A stretch of DNA of 64,000 nucleotides from Candidatus Sericytochromatia bacterium. GTDB lineage: Bacteria > Cyanobacteriota > Sericytochromatia > UBA7694 > JACMQJ01. The notes beneath the pieces are model-generated. The model saw only the letters and a program-made list of their open reading frames with translations. It had not been told where the DNA came from and did not search any database. Shown one piece after another: positions 1 through 9,945 of the stretch (within the stretch, counting starts at the first letter, position 1; every line of letters begins with the position of its first letter). Both the position numbers and the translations under genes were made by a program. The stretch is taken from positions 1 to 64,000 of the forward strand of contig BPII01000004.1 in the NCBI GenBank assembly GCA_026004035.1, written 5' to 3'.

Positions 1-1
1 A

Positions 2-1854
2 ATACTACCTTATGCTTGGTATTCATTAGCTCTTTGGTATTTAGGATTTTGGGAAGAAGGAATGTCAGATGTAAAACAAAAACATTTCAATTATTTCATT
101 TTCATAACAATATTCTGTATAATTCTACTATTTGTTTGCATATTTTTACCTGGATTACCAACTTTTAATGAATTTATTTTATTAAAAAAACCAAAGTCTA
201 AATTAATAGAATTTTTTTTACTAATGTATCCATTATATATTTTTTACTTGTATTTATCTATCTTTAAAAGCACTAGATTTAAAAGTATATTCTTATAAAT
301 TCATAGGAATTCTAGCTAAAGAAAAAGCAAAATTGTGGTTAAGATTAGCAACTATAATGTTATTAATAGTTAGTATTATGGTTAGTGGTTTTATAATATG
401 GTTTTTAATAAATTCAGGAAAATTTGAATATGATAAAAAAGATTATTTAATAATTCTTGAACTTATAACAATAGTAAATATACTAATAGAAGTTTTTATT
501 TCTTTAACAATAATTTTTCTTGGAAAAGCTATTACTTCATATGAAATATTCACAGGTAAAGCATTACCCGCTAAATCCGTATTTGAAAGTTGGAGAGGTA
601 TAACATTATTTGCAGGTTCATATAGTTTAATTATTTCTATATTCACAGTTAATAATTTTAAATCAATATACTATATATTATTTTCTAGCCTTACAATGGT
701 TTCTTTTTATGCTTTTTTAAGTAGAAAAAATTATTTAGAAAGAGAAAATTTTTTTAGAAGCTTAAGACCAGCAATAAATAAAAAATTTTTACATAAAGAT
801 AATTTAAATATAAAAGATAAATTTCACTATATATGTGAAGAAATATTAAGAATTGAAAAAGCAATATTAATACCTCTTGGAATGTATAAAGTTTTCTTTG
901 GTGATTTTATTATTTATCCAAAAAATAAAGACATTGATTTAAAATATCTCTTAGAAAACTTTAATTTTAGTAAAAGTAATATAATTGAAACAGCAGGTAT
1001 AGATAATTTTTTTTTTAGGAGTAAAATTACATAATGATAAAGAAGATATAGCACTATTAATACTAGGAAAAAAATTAATTGGTGGATTATATACAAGGGA
1101 AGAAATAGAAATAACTAGAACGGTTATAGAAAGAATATTAGATACTGATTTAACTAATGAAATTATAAATAAATTATTAGACATACAAAAAAAATAAAAT
1201 TACTGAAAATCAGTTAATAGACAGATTAACAAGACGAACATTACATGATGATGTCCTACCTTTATTACATTCTGCCATTATAGAAATTCAAATGAATAAC
1301 TATTCTGAAAGTATAGAACTTATAAAAAATGCTCATAAAAAAATATCAAATATGCTAAAAGAAATACCATCTACAACAAATTATGATATATCAAAATTGG
1401 GATTTATAGATGCTATAAAATTATTTGTAAAAAATGATTTTTCAAAGTATTTTGATAAAATAGAATGGAAAATAGATAAAGATTTTGCAGATGAAATTAA
1501 AAAATTACCAAATTTAACCCAAAATATTATATTTTATGCAATTGCTGAAGCAATAAGAAATGCATCTAAGTACGCAAAAATTGAAAACAAAGAATTAGTT
1601 TTAACTATAAACTTTTTAAAAAAAGATGATAAAATACAAATAATAATTATGGACAATGGAGTAGGTTACGGTTACTCTAAATTGCAAAACAAAGGTAGTG
1701 GAAATGGTCTTATATTACATAGCACTTTAATGCTTGTAATAGGTGGGAAATTAGATATAGAATCAGAAAAAAAAATTCTTTCACAAAAGTAACATTATCT
1801 ATACCATTAACAAATGAAGTTAATTTTATAGGTAGTTATTTAGAAAGTTTATGA
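2..1854 (+). pseudogene. Membrane sensor histidine kinase (GAF-like + HisKA_3-like), 5' end outside window, frame-broken
   Basis: Four consecutive reading-frame pieces rejoin into one protein. They give several N-terminal membrane segments (to about nt 740), a GAF-like segment (about 780-1180), a phosphoacceptor helix with LHDDVLPLLH (about 1237-1275), and a HATPase domain with an N box (AEAIRNASKYAK), DNGVGYGY and GSGNGL. This is the layout of NarL-type sensor kinases that autophosphorylate on His and pass phosphate to a response regulator. No regulator is visible in the window. The frame changes lie near 285-300, in a T10 run at 1009-1018, in an A8 run at 1187-1194 and in an A9 run at 1769-1777. 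The protein reads through to the TGA at 1852-1854 if each run length is corrected. The start is before the window. Homopolymer sequence errors or genuine decay would both explain the breaks. Confidence 0.75.
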
Positions 1855-2057
1855 TTTTATTAAAATCATTTGAAATAATGCTCAAAATTATGTGGTTTGT
1901 ATTTTTAAAAAATAGAAACTTTGAATAATAAAGCTTTACATTAGTTAAAAAAATACAAATAAATTTTGGTTTAATATGAATATTTATAATTTCTAATTTA
2001 AAATTAGTAATTTTTATTAGATAATTAAATCATTTATATAAGAAGTATCATTTTTTA

Positions 2058-3215
2058 ATGAATGTAGAATTATTTATTGCATTAAAACAATTAAAAGGTA
2101 AGTATAAGCAAGTAATACTTGCTATTATAAGTGTTTGTATAGGGGTTGCAATTTTAATTTGTGCTTTATCATTAACAAATGGTTTTGAGAAGGACTTAGT
2201 TAATAAGATAATAGGAACAAATCCCCATGTTTTTATAGAATCAGCTTTAAGCGATAGAATAGAAAATTATCAATATTTAATTGATAATTTAAAAACTATT
2301 GATAATAATATAAAATATGTGAATCCTGTTATAAAAGGACAGGCATTAATAAATAATGGTATAGAAGTAAGAGGTGTTTTAGTTTATTCTATTAATCCTA
2401 AAATGGAAAAAGATAATTGGGAAAAATATATTATAAAAGGTAGTTTAAAAAATAGTAATTCTATTGTTTTAGGAAAAGAACTATCAAGAAAAATGTCTTT
2501 AGATATTGGAGATAAAATAAATTTAATTACAGGTGTTGGAATATCAAATGAATTTATTGTTACTGGTATTTTTCAAGCTGATTTTTATGAATTAGATTCA
2601 AGAATTGTATATATAAATATTGAAAGTGGTCAAAAAATATTTAACCTAGACAAATCTGTAAATGGTATATCTATAAAACTAATTGATCCTTTTTTAGCTA
2701 ATAAAATTTCTGAAGAAATATTAAAAAAATATCCTTTTTTAAGTGTTAGAAGCTGGTTAAGAGATAATAGAGCAATACTTTCAGCTATGACATTAGAAAA
2801 AAAAGTAATATTTTTGGTAATAATGTTCATAATAATAGTTGCTATGCTTGGTATATCAAACTTACTTGTAATGATGGTAATAGAAAAAGTAAATGAAATA
2901 AGTATATTAAGAGCAATAGGAGCTAGTAATAAAAATATTATACTTATATTTATGTATCAAGGTATAATAATAGGAATAGTAGGTATAGTATTAGGTTGTA
3001 TATTAGGATTTATTATTTCAAAAATAATTTCTCTTTACCCTATAAAATTACCTTCAGATGTTTATATAATAAGTAATTTACCAGTAGATATACAATTAAA
3101 TGACTTTATTATGGTGTCTATATCAGCTTTATTTGTTTCTATAATATCAAGTCTAATTCCTATAAGAAAAATAATAAAATTGAACCCTTTAGAAGCAATA
3201 AGAAGAAATAATTAA
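2058..3215 (+). CDS. FtsX/LolC-E-type ABC transporter permease
   Basis: The 385-residue protein has the MacB/LolC layout: one membrane helix near residues 17-39 with NGFEKDLVNKI after it, a large extracytoplasmic domain, then three helices from about residue 250 onward (FtsX domain) with the family-typical ILRAIGAS coupling segment. LolC/LolE proteins extract lipoproteins from the inner membrane with the LolD ATPase; others export peptides or lipids. No ATPase gene is adjacent, so the substrate is open. The next gene starts immediately after the stop codon, so the two are co-transcribed. The ATG follows a weak AGAAG about 17 nt upstream; no better start is seen. Lipoprotein release is the likeliest role but is an inference. 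Confidence 0.8.
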   Translation: MNVELFIALKQLKGKYKQVILAIISVCIGVAILICALSLTNGFEKDLVNKIIGTNPHVFIESALSDRIENYQYLIDNLKTIDNNIKYVNPVIKGQALINNGIEVRGVLVYSINPKMEKDNWEKYIIKGSLKNSNSIVLGKELSRKMSLDIGDKINLITGVGISNEFIVTGIFQADFYELDSRIVYINIESGQKIFNLDKSVNGISIKLIDPFLANKISEEILKKYPFLSVRSWLRDNRAILSAMTLEKKVIFLVIMFIIIVAMLGISNLLVMMVIEKVNEISILRAIGASNKNIILIFMYQGIIIGIVGIVLGCILGFIISKIISLYPIKLPSDVYIISNLPVDIQLNDFIMVSISALFVSIISSLIPIRKIIKLNPLEAIRRNN

Positions 3216-4892
3216 ATGTATATTAGATTAATATTGATTTTAATATTTCTTGTTTTATTTTCCAATTATTCTTATTCAGAATTATTTGATGATAATTATT
3301 TTTTTTCAAAAAAACTTTCAGATTTTGAAATAAATAATACACTGGATTTAAATTTATGGTTTGTAAAAGTAAAAAATAGGATAGAATATCACAAAAAAAA
3401 TTTTAAAAATACAAATTATCAAGAAGCTGAAAAAGAATTAAAACAAATAGAATATTTAATTAAAAATAAATTGAAAAATAAAGAAACTATAATAAAAAAA
3501 TTAAGATTATGTGAATTACTTTTAATGCCTTCTAAAGTTGTAGAAAATAGAGGAATATATATTGATGCAGAAAGTTTGCCTAATAATAAATTAGCTATTA
3601 CAAAGCTTATAAGAAAAATCTATATAGCAAACTTTAATGTTATATATCCGGAAACATTTTTTAGAGGATATTCTTTAGTAGAAACACCTTATACGGAAAA
3701 ATTCAAAAAAACTGATTTTGATATTTTAAAATTTATTATAAATGAAGCAAAAAAATATAATATACAAGTAAAACCTTGGATATGGACATTTAGAGTAAAA
3801 TCACCTTTATATGGAAATTCCTTTTTTAATAAATATCCATATACTATGGCTTTAAAAGAAAATCCTAAATTTGAAGATAGAGAACCTTTATTTGTAAGTC
3901 CTGCTGAACCAAAAGCTAGACAAATAATACATGATATTATAATTTACATAGTTAAAAACTATAATGTTAACGGTATATTACTAGACTATATAAGATATGA
4001 TGAGACAAATAATGAAGACATATTATCAAAAAAATATTTTAAAGAGTATTACTATAAAAAGTATAATAGATATCCTCCTGAAAAAATAAGTAATAAAAAT
4101 GATTTTATAGAGTGGCAACTTTGGAGAGAAAATCAAGTTAATATCTTTATTAGCTATTTAAGAAATTCTATTAAACAAATAAAACCTAATGTGGATATAG
4201 GAGTTTCAATATTTAGAACAGAAAAAGAAACAAGATTAATCAAAATGCAAAATTGGAAACATTGGGCAAATAATAATATGATTGATTTTATAGCACCAAT
4301 GCTTTATGCTGATAATTATAAAGATTTAGATTTATGGATAAAAACAGAAACTAAAAATAATAAAAGAAAAGATTTTTATTATCCTACAATAGGATTACAT
4401 AGATTATATAAAAATGATGATGTATTTTCTCTTTATTATTCTATTTCATCAAATTATATGCTAGGTTTAAATTTATTTTCAACTTATTATTTGGATGATT
4501 CTCTTGTATATGACTTATCAAAGTCAATTTTTAGAAATAAAGCAATAATACCTCATAATGACATTTATAAAAGTATAAAAACTATTATAGAATACAACAA
4601 TAATAGGTTAAAAAAAATAAATAAATTATCAAAATATCAATTGAAAATAAATTCTATATTAGAAAAAATTAATCGAAATAATATAGAAGTTTATATAAAC
4701 GAGTTTTTATCAGTGGTAAATACTATTGATAAAAATTATAGTGAAATAAAAAATGAAATGTTAGATGATTACTACTATATGAAGAAAATTTTTAATGTTT
4801 TTCAACAAAGAGAAAGACAAAAAAATTTTTATACAGAACCTGAAATACCAGAAAAACTTGATGAAGTATTTGAAAATGATGATACATTTTGA
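3216..4892 (+). CDS. Secreted GHL10/DUF187-like glycoside hydrolase family protein
   Basis: The 558-residue protein starts with a hydrophobic signal peptide (about residues 1-22). A GHL10-like domain runs from about 112 to 430: RGIYIDAESLP strand, FNVIYPETFFRG, KPWIWTFRVKSP, and GILLDYIRYD near residues 252-261, where the Asp is the expected catalytic-pocket acid. The last 120 residues are charged and helical, probably coiled coil. GHL10 proteins are predicted to cut glycans in the envelope or outside; the substrate of this one is unknown. The start codon directly abuts the permease stop. The neighbouring subtilase carries a carbohydrate-binding-like tail, so this cluster may act on envelope glycans, which is an inference. 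Confidence 0.75.
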   Translation: MYIRLILILIFLVLFSNYSYSELFDDNYFFSKKLSDFEINNTLDLNLWFVKVKNRIEYHKKNFKNTNYQEAEKELKQIEYLIKNKLKNKETIIKKLRLCELLLMPSKVVENRGIYIDAESLPNNKLAITKLIRKIYIANFNVIYPETFFRGYSLVETPYTEKFKKTDFDILKFIINEAKKYNIQVKPWIWTFRVKSPLYGNSFFNKYPYTMALKENPKFEDREPLFVSPAEPKARQIIHDIIIYIVKNYNVNGILLDYIRYDETNNEDILSKKYFKEYYYKKYNRYPPEKISNKNDFIEWQLWRENQVNIFISYLRNSIKQIKPNVDIGVSIFRTEKETRLIKMQNWKHWANNNMIDFIAPMLYADNYKDLDLWIKTETKNNKRKDFYYPTIGLHRLYKNDDVFSLYYSISSNYMLGLNLFSTYYLDDSLVYDLSKSIFRNKAIIPHNDIYKSIKTIIEYNNNRLKKINKLSKYQLKINSILEKINRNNIEVYINEFLSVVNTIDKNYSEIKNEMLDDYYYMKKIFNVFQQRERQKNFYTEPEIPEKLDEVFENDDTF

Positions 4893-4940
4893 AAAAGAAT
4901 AATAAATATTTATAAAATATTTATAAATTAATAAAAAATA

Positions 4941-4949
4941 TGTTAAAAT
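4941..4949 (+). promoter_or_regulatory. Possible extended -10 promoter for the small-protein/subtilase run
   Basis: TGTTAAAAT is an extended -10 element (TG-N-TAAAAT). Transcription would start near 4956, which favours ATG 4974 over GTG 4956 for the next gene. No clear -35 box is seen, and in DNA this AT-rich such matches arise easily by chance. Confidence 0.3.
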
Positions 4950-4973
4950 TTTATCGTGATTTTTAGGTATTAT

Positions 4974-5186
4974 ATGAATCCATATAAATTTAGTTTTTTT
5001 AATAGTGGAAATATAAAAGATATTTTATCTAAAATTGAATCTGAATTAAAAAATGAAAAAGAAAACGTTTTTGATAATAATTATGAAAATTTAGATATAC
5101 CATTAGTTTTATTTGAAGATAAAGGAGTGTTTTTTTCTTTAAAAGAAAATGCTTATTTATTTAGTAAGATTAATATAGAACAATAA
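4974..5186 (+). CDS. Small hypothetical protein
   Basis: A 70-residue acidic, soluble-looking protein (begins MNPYKFSFFNSG) of no family I recognise. It has no membrane segment and no conserved metal ligands. An in-frame GTG lies at 4956, but the ATG is preferred because an extended -10 element ends at 4949 and a weak AGG sits just upstream. Its stop TAA shares one base with the ATG of the next gene, so it is translationally coupled to the zinc-finger-like protein. It belongs to the run leading into the subtilase. Confidence 0.6.
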   Translation: MNPYKFSFFNSGNIKDILSKIESELKNEKENVFDNNYENLDIPLVLFEDKGVFFSLKENAYLFSKINIEQ

Positions 5187-5374
5187 TGGAGAAGTTTATT
5201 TGTCCTATATGTAATAAAGAAGTTGATGACTCAATAATTCCTTATCATAAAAGAGTAGAAGAACAAATATTATATGTAATTCAAAAAAAGATACCTAGAT
5301 GGTTTACAGCTGAATCAGAAAAAAAATGTATAGATTATTATAGAGCTTTAATAGTTAATAAAACAATTAAATAG
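5186..5374 (+). CDS. Small Cys-pair (zinc-finger-like) protein
   Basis: A 62-residue protein with an N-terminal CPIC motif (FICPICNKEV), a His at about residue 21 and a further Cys near 48, consistent with a small zinc-binding fold. The middle is a basic helix with IPRWFTAE. I do not recognise a named family. It is coupled to the gene before it by a TAATG overlap, and the subtilase ATG directly follows its stop, so the three are one translational unit. A regulatory or chaperone role for the protease is possible but not shown. Confidence 0.6.
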   Translation: MEKFICPICNKEVDDSIIPYHKRVEEQILYVIQKKIPRWFTAESEKKCIDYYRALIVNKTIK

Positions 5375-7232
5375 ATGAATATAGATGAATTAATAAAAGA
5401 ATACTTATCAGGATATTTTGAAATATTAAAAAAATATCAATATCAAAAGTTAGAAAAAAAATATCAAGTTCTAAGAAAAAAAATATTAAATGATTTGAAA
5501 AATAATATAATCTCTTTACAAGAATTTACAATACTAGTTTTATATTATGGAAGTAAATTATCTTCTGATGAAATAATAGATTTAAAAAAAGAAAATCTTC
5601 TTTTTTTAAAAAATAAAAGAATAAAAATAAAAAGTAATAATATATCTTTATTACTAGATGAAGAATGCTCTGAAGTTTTAACAGAATATATAAAATTTAT
5701 AGAAGGTAATGAGTTGTTTTCTAATTGTAATGTAGAATATATTTATAAAATAATACAAAAATATCCTCACAATGAGATTATAGAAGAATTATCACATTGT
5801 TTTACAATATACAAAGAAACTGATTATGAAGTAATACCAACACCTTTAAGAATGAATGTAGATTTAAAATATACAGGAAAAGGGGTAACAATAGCTTTTA
5901 TTGATTCGGGTTTTTATCCTCATCCTGATATCACAAAACCTGTAAATAGAGTTTTAAAATATGTAAAATATAGCTGAACCTGATAAAGATGATTTTTCTG
6001 TAGTTCAAAATTCAAGTTGGCATGGAATGCAAACTTCTCTTAGTGCTTGTGGAAATGGTTATTTATCAGGTGGATTGTATAGAGGTATTGCTTCTGATTC
6101 TAAACTTGTTTTATTAAAAGTTACAGGTCCAAATGGTATAGAGACAGCAAATATAATAAAAGCTGTAGAGTGGGTAATAAAACATAAAGATGAATATAAT
6201 ATAAAAATATTAAATATATCTTTAGGTGGTGATAAAGCAAGTTCATATATAGAAAATGCACTTGATCAAGCTGTTGAAGGTGCTGTTCAAGCAGGAATAA
6301 CAGTTGTTGTAGCAGCTGGTAATGATGGTGAAGGAAAAAATATTATAGGACCACCAGCTAGTGCTCCTTCTGTCATAACTGTTGGTGGTTTAGATGATAA
6401 AAACACATTAGACGTAAATAGTTATTCAATGTATAGATCAAGTTATGGATTTACTTTAGATGGATTATTAAAACCAGAGGTTATAGCACCGGGAATATGG
6501 ATAGCAGCTCCTATACTTCCTGAAACAGATATTTATAAAGAATCTCTTTTATTAAATGAATTAATAAAATTGGAGGATAATTATTTGAAAAATAGATTGA
6601 AAGAAAATTTAGAATTTCTAAAAATTGATGAGAAAGTTTTAAATTTTGAATGTAATAAAATAAGAGAACTTTTAAAAAATAGAATAAAAGAAAAAAAAAT
6701 TATTGGAACTTATTATCAACATGTTGATGGTACTTCTTTTTCATCTCCAATAGTAGCTTCTGTCATTGCTCAAATGTTAGAAGCTAATCCAAATTTAAAT
6801 CCTAGACGAATAAAACAAATTCTTACTAGAACAACAGATAAATTATTTAATGTTCCAATAGAGAGACAAGGACATGGATTAATACATGCAAGAAAAGCTG
6901 TAAAAGAGGCAATAAATGATTTGCATAGGATAGGTGCAAATAGACCAATGTCACCATTTATTCAAAATAAAAGGGTTACATTTTATTATGTTGATTCTGA
7001 AGCTCATAGTGTAGCATTAGTAGGTGATTTTAATGGTTGGAACCCTTATAATGATTTCTTTATAAAAGAAGGTTATAATTTATGGAAAATAGAAAAAGAA
7101 TTTGCATCAGCTGGAAGCTATAGATATAAATTTGTAGTAGATGGTAAGAAATGGGTAACCGATAGAGAGAATGAAAATAAAGAGCCAGACGGATTTGGTG
7201 GATTTAATAATAGATTAAATATTTTTATATAA
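5375..7232 (+). pseudogene. Subtilisin-family (S8) protease with C-terminal CBM48-like domain, one frame break
   Basis: Two frames join at an A4 run (5965-5968); dropping one A gives a continuous protein of about 618 residues. The S8 triad is visible: Asp in IAFIDSGFYPHPD (about residue 180), His in SSWHGMQTS, Ser in GTSFSSPIVAS, plus the oxyanion Asn in VVVAAGNDGEG. About 150 unassigned residues precede the protease domain. The tail (about nt 6960-7230) is an isoamylase-N/CBM48-like beta sandwich: VALVGDFNGWNP, then SYRYKFVVDGKKWV. That fold binds alpha-glucans or acts as a fold module. No signal peptide is seen, so the site of action is unclear. The single break at a short homopolymer, with both halves well conserved, suggests either an error or a very recent mutation. 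Confidence 0.8.
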
Positions 7233-8158
7233 TGTCAAAAACTGCCTTAATTGTTAATCCAAAATCTTCAAATGGTAAAACTGAAAAAGATTTACCTTAT
7301 ATAAGAAAATATTTAGGTTCATTATTTGACTATGAAATATTTATAACAGAGAAAAAAAAACATGCGATAACATTAACTCAAGAATGTTTAAAAAATAATT
7401 TTCAAAGGATAATAGCTATTGGTGGAGACGGAACATTTAATGAAGTAGTAAATGGTTTCTTTGAAAATCAAAAATTAATAAATGAAAATGCAATACTTGG
7501 ATTTATACCATCTGGTACAGGTTCTGATTTAATAAAAACTTTAAATATACCAAAGTATTATAAAGATGCAATAGATATTATAAATATAAATCACTATAAA
7601 AAAATAGACATTGGATTAGTCTATTTTTCTGAAAATAATCAAAAGAAATATAGATATTTTATAAATATAGCTGATGTAGGAATAGGTGGCGAAGTAGTAG
7701 ATAAAGTAAATAAAAAATCAAAAGTTTTAGGTGGTTTTATATCTTTTTTAATTTCTACATTACAAACAGTAGTAGAATATGAAAATAAAAGAGTTAAGAT
7801 TATAATTGATGACAAAGAAGAAATAGAACAAAAAATAAATAATATTGTTATTGGTAATGGAAAATTTTTTGGTGGTGGTATGAAAATACTACCTTCAGCA
7901 AATCCTTTTGATTCATACTTTGATATAGTTATAATAGGTGATATAAATAAATTAGATTTTTTTCTAAATATTCCAAAAGTTTATTTTGGTAAGCATATTT
8001 ACGATAAAAACTTAATATTTAAAAAAGCAAAAAATATAAAAGTTTTTTCTGATGAAAAAATAAAAATTGATATAGACGGCGAGCAAGAAGGATTTTGTCC
8101 TGCTGAATTTACTATTATACCAAATATTTTAAATGTTATAATTCCTCAAAAATTCTAA
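7232..8158 (+). CDS. Diacylglycerol/lipid kinase (DgkB/YegS/BmrU family)
   Basis: The 308-residue protein matches the family length (about 300). It shows the N-terminal nucleotide-binding lobe ALIVNPKSSNGK, the signature IIAIGGDGTFNEVVNGFF, and IPSGTGSDLIKTLNIP, followed by a beta-sandwich lobe ending in IDGEQEG. Members phosphorylate diacylglycerol or related lipids with ATP at the membrane. In diderms this recycles lipids released from envelope glycans; in Gram-positives it feeds phospholipid synthesis. The ATG overlaps the subtilase stop by one base, so it is the last gene of the 2058-8158 run. Its 3' end overlaps the convergent small membrane gene by 4 bp. The exact lipid substrate cannot be read from sequence. 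Confidence 0.88.
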   Translation: MSKTALIVNPKSSNGKTEKDLPYIRKYLGSLFDYEIFITEKKKHAITLTQECLKNNFQRIIAIGGDGTFNEVVNGFFENQKLINENAILGFIPSGTGSDLIKTLNIPKYYKDAIDIININHYKKIDIGLVYFSENNQKKYRYFINIADVGIGGEVVDKVNKKSKVLGGFISFLISTLQTVVEYENKRVKIIIDDKEEIEQKINNIVIGNGKFFGGGMKILPSANPFDSYFDIVIIGDINKLDFFLNIPKVYFGKHIYDKNLIFKKAKNIKVFSDEKIKIDIDGEQEGFCPAEFTIIPNILNVIIPQKF

Positions 8159-8313
8159 GTATTTTCTTCCTTATTATCATTATCAGCAATAACTAAAGCA
8201 CCAAGAAATATAGCTAAAAAAAAGCAAGATAATATTACTAAATGATTTATTGATAGTCCTAACCAATATAAAAAAGCTATTATAGAAGATAATATAATTA
8301 ATAAAATTTTCAT
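8155..8313 (-). CDS. Small two-helix membrane protein downstream of puuD-like gene
   Basis: A 52-residue protein with two hydrophobic helices (MKILLIILSSIIAFLYWLG and a second around LVILSCFFLAIFLGALVI) and an acidic tail. The start is the ATG at 8313-8311, which overlaps the TGA of the PuuD-like gene (ATGA), so it is coupled to it. An extension to 8343 would lie inside the PuuD coding sequence and is less likely. No family is recognised. A small accessory subunit of the membrane cytochrome is a possible but unproven role. Confidence 0.55.
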   Translation of the reverse strand: MKILLIILSSIIAFLYWLGLSINHLVILSCFFLAIFLGALVIADNDNKEENT

Positions 8314-9507
8314 TTGTTTAAATTTGCTCCTTGCTCTATCCATAATCCTATTATTTTTCTTTCTTCGTCTGTCATGTTTGTTTTATTTGCTAAAGGCATG
8401 ACTTTTGAATCAACTACCATTGTTTTAATTTTAGCTTGTGATGAAATTATATTTTCATCTTTATCTAACATTAGACCTAAAGGTGCTGATTTAAAAATAT
8501 CATCACTTGGCTTCGATGAATGACAAGAAACACATCTATTATTTATTATTTCTTTAACTTGTGAAAATGAAACTTTTTCTTCTTGTTTTAAATTATTATT
8601 TTCTTTAGGTTGTAAGGTAATAAAATATATTATTGTTAAAGCTATTGCTGTAGTTATAATGCTTGGTGTTCCCCAAAAACTAAAATTTTCATTTATATTC
8701 ATAATATGTTTTATTATAGTACTGGCAATTATTAAAATAATAAGTATTAACCAATTCAATTTATCACCATAAGTATGTGGAAAATGGTTACTAATCATTA
8801 TAAATATTACTGGAAATGTCATGTAATTATTATGTCTTGAACGCATTTTTGCTCTCATTCCTTTTGTTAAATCAGGTTTTTCACCTTTTTTAACAGCATC
8901 TAGCATTTGAGCTTGTGCTGGTAATATTCTTATCCATACATTAGCTGCCATAATTGTTCCAATTATTACACCAACATGCATATAAGCTCCTCTAGAACTA
9001 TATATATTTGTAAGTCCAAATATTATAAGAAATAATAAAGCATAACTTATAATAATAGCTAAAATAGGTTTTTTTTGATAATGAAGAAAGCCAAATCGTA
9101 TCATATAAAAGCCAAGATATTAATATTATTGGTAAACTTAAAACTATAGAAGTTATTGGTGTTATATTTAAAATCTCTTTATCTATCAAAAGTACATTAG
9201 CATTTAAATAATAGACAATTATAAATAATAAAAATCCAGTTATCCAAGTAAAACCTGCTTCCCACTTAAACCAATAAAGTTCGTCTGGAATTTGAGATGG
9301 CTTTAAATATTTCTTTTTAACATGATAAAAACCACCACCATGAACCATCCAAACTTCACCTACAACTTCTTCTTCTTTTTCTTCAGGATTTTTCTTAAAA
9401 GCTGAATCTAACCAATTAAAAAATATTGAACTACCAATCCACATTATACCAAAAAGAACATGTATCCATCTTAAAATAAGATGTATCCATTCATAAATTG
9501 AATCCAT
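8310..9507 (-). pseudogene. puuD: PuuD-like urate hydroxylase (membrane, C-terminal cytochrome c), frame-broken
   Basis: Two frames rejoin near 9085-9100 into a protein of about 400 residues. The N-terminal part has family features: IHLILRWIHVLFGIMWIGSS, then WMVHGGGFYHVKKKY, several membrane helices and YSSRGAYMHVG. The C-terminal domain is a cytochrome c with CVSCH and a likely axial Met in VMPLANKTNMTDEE. PuuD oxidises urate to 5-hydroxyisourate and passes electrons to its heme domain. No other purine-catabolism gene is nearby, so the true substrate here is uncertain. One base too many just before HYQKKPI breaks the frame; the run there is short (TT), so this may be a real mutation or an assembly error. 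Confidence 0.72.
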
Positions 9508-9560
9508 TTTATTCTCCTTAAAATATATTAAAATAATATGCTTTTAAAATAATATACTCA

Positions 9561-9604
9561 AAAGTTAAAAATAAAGTATAAAAAATAAAAAAAAACTATA
9601 AGTA
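9561..9604. repeat. Dispersed intergenic repeat, A-rich module
   Basis: An A-rich tract (AGTTAAAAATAAAGTATAAA and on) matches the segment at about 40256-40295 (AGTTAAAAATAAAGTGTAAA) nearly base for base and resembles 50273-50300. It lies in the 429-bp divergent gap 9508-9936 between the PuuD-like gene and the DEAD-box helicase gene. Apart from this and the next repeat module, that gap shows no gene or RNA I can support. Confidence 0.5.
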
Positions 9605-9660
9605 AAATTGTAAGTATAAAAAACATTTGATTTTTAATGCACTATCAATTTAATAAATTG

Positions 9661-9805
9661 GTATTACTATGTCATATTTTTTTACTGGTAACATATTTAT
9701 TTTTTAACCTATACAAATAAAAATGCAAATTATATATAACTAATTACTCTCTAAATATTGTCAATATTGCTTTATGTTCATTTTAGAATTTTGCTGTTAA
9801 AATTA
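9661..9805. repeat. Dispersed intergenic repeat, copy of the 50131-50270 module
   Basis: About 145 bp aligns with 50131-50270 in the same orientation: ACTATGTCATATTTTTTT, then CTGGTAACATATTTA, then AAATATTGTCAATATT, then CTTTATGTT and TTTTAGAATTT. By eye identity is around 80% with small indels. No reading frame is shared, so it is non-coding. Both copies lie upstream of a plus-strand gene in a divergent gap. Confidence 0.75.
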
Positions 9806-9945
9806 TATAAAATTTAGTTAAAAAATCATGCTTTTTTTTATTTACTAAAATTAGTAAACTATTAATTTAAATTTTATGTTAAAAATAAAAAATATTTTTG
9901 TTTTAATATAAAATATAAACTTTATTTATATAGTATGTGGTTAAA

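Noticed and set aside
4956..4973. GTG start for the small protein at 4974
   Set aside because: It would coincide with the predicted transcription start, and it has no ribosome-binding site.
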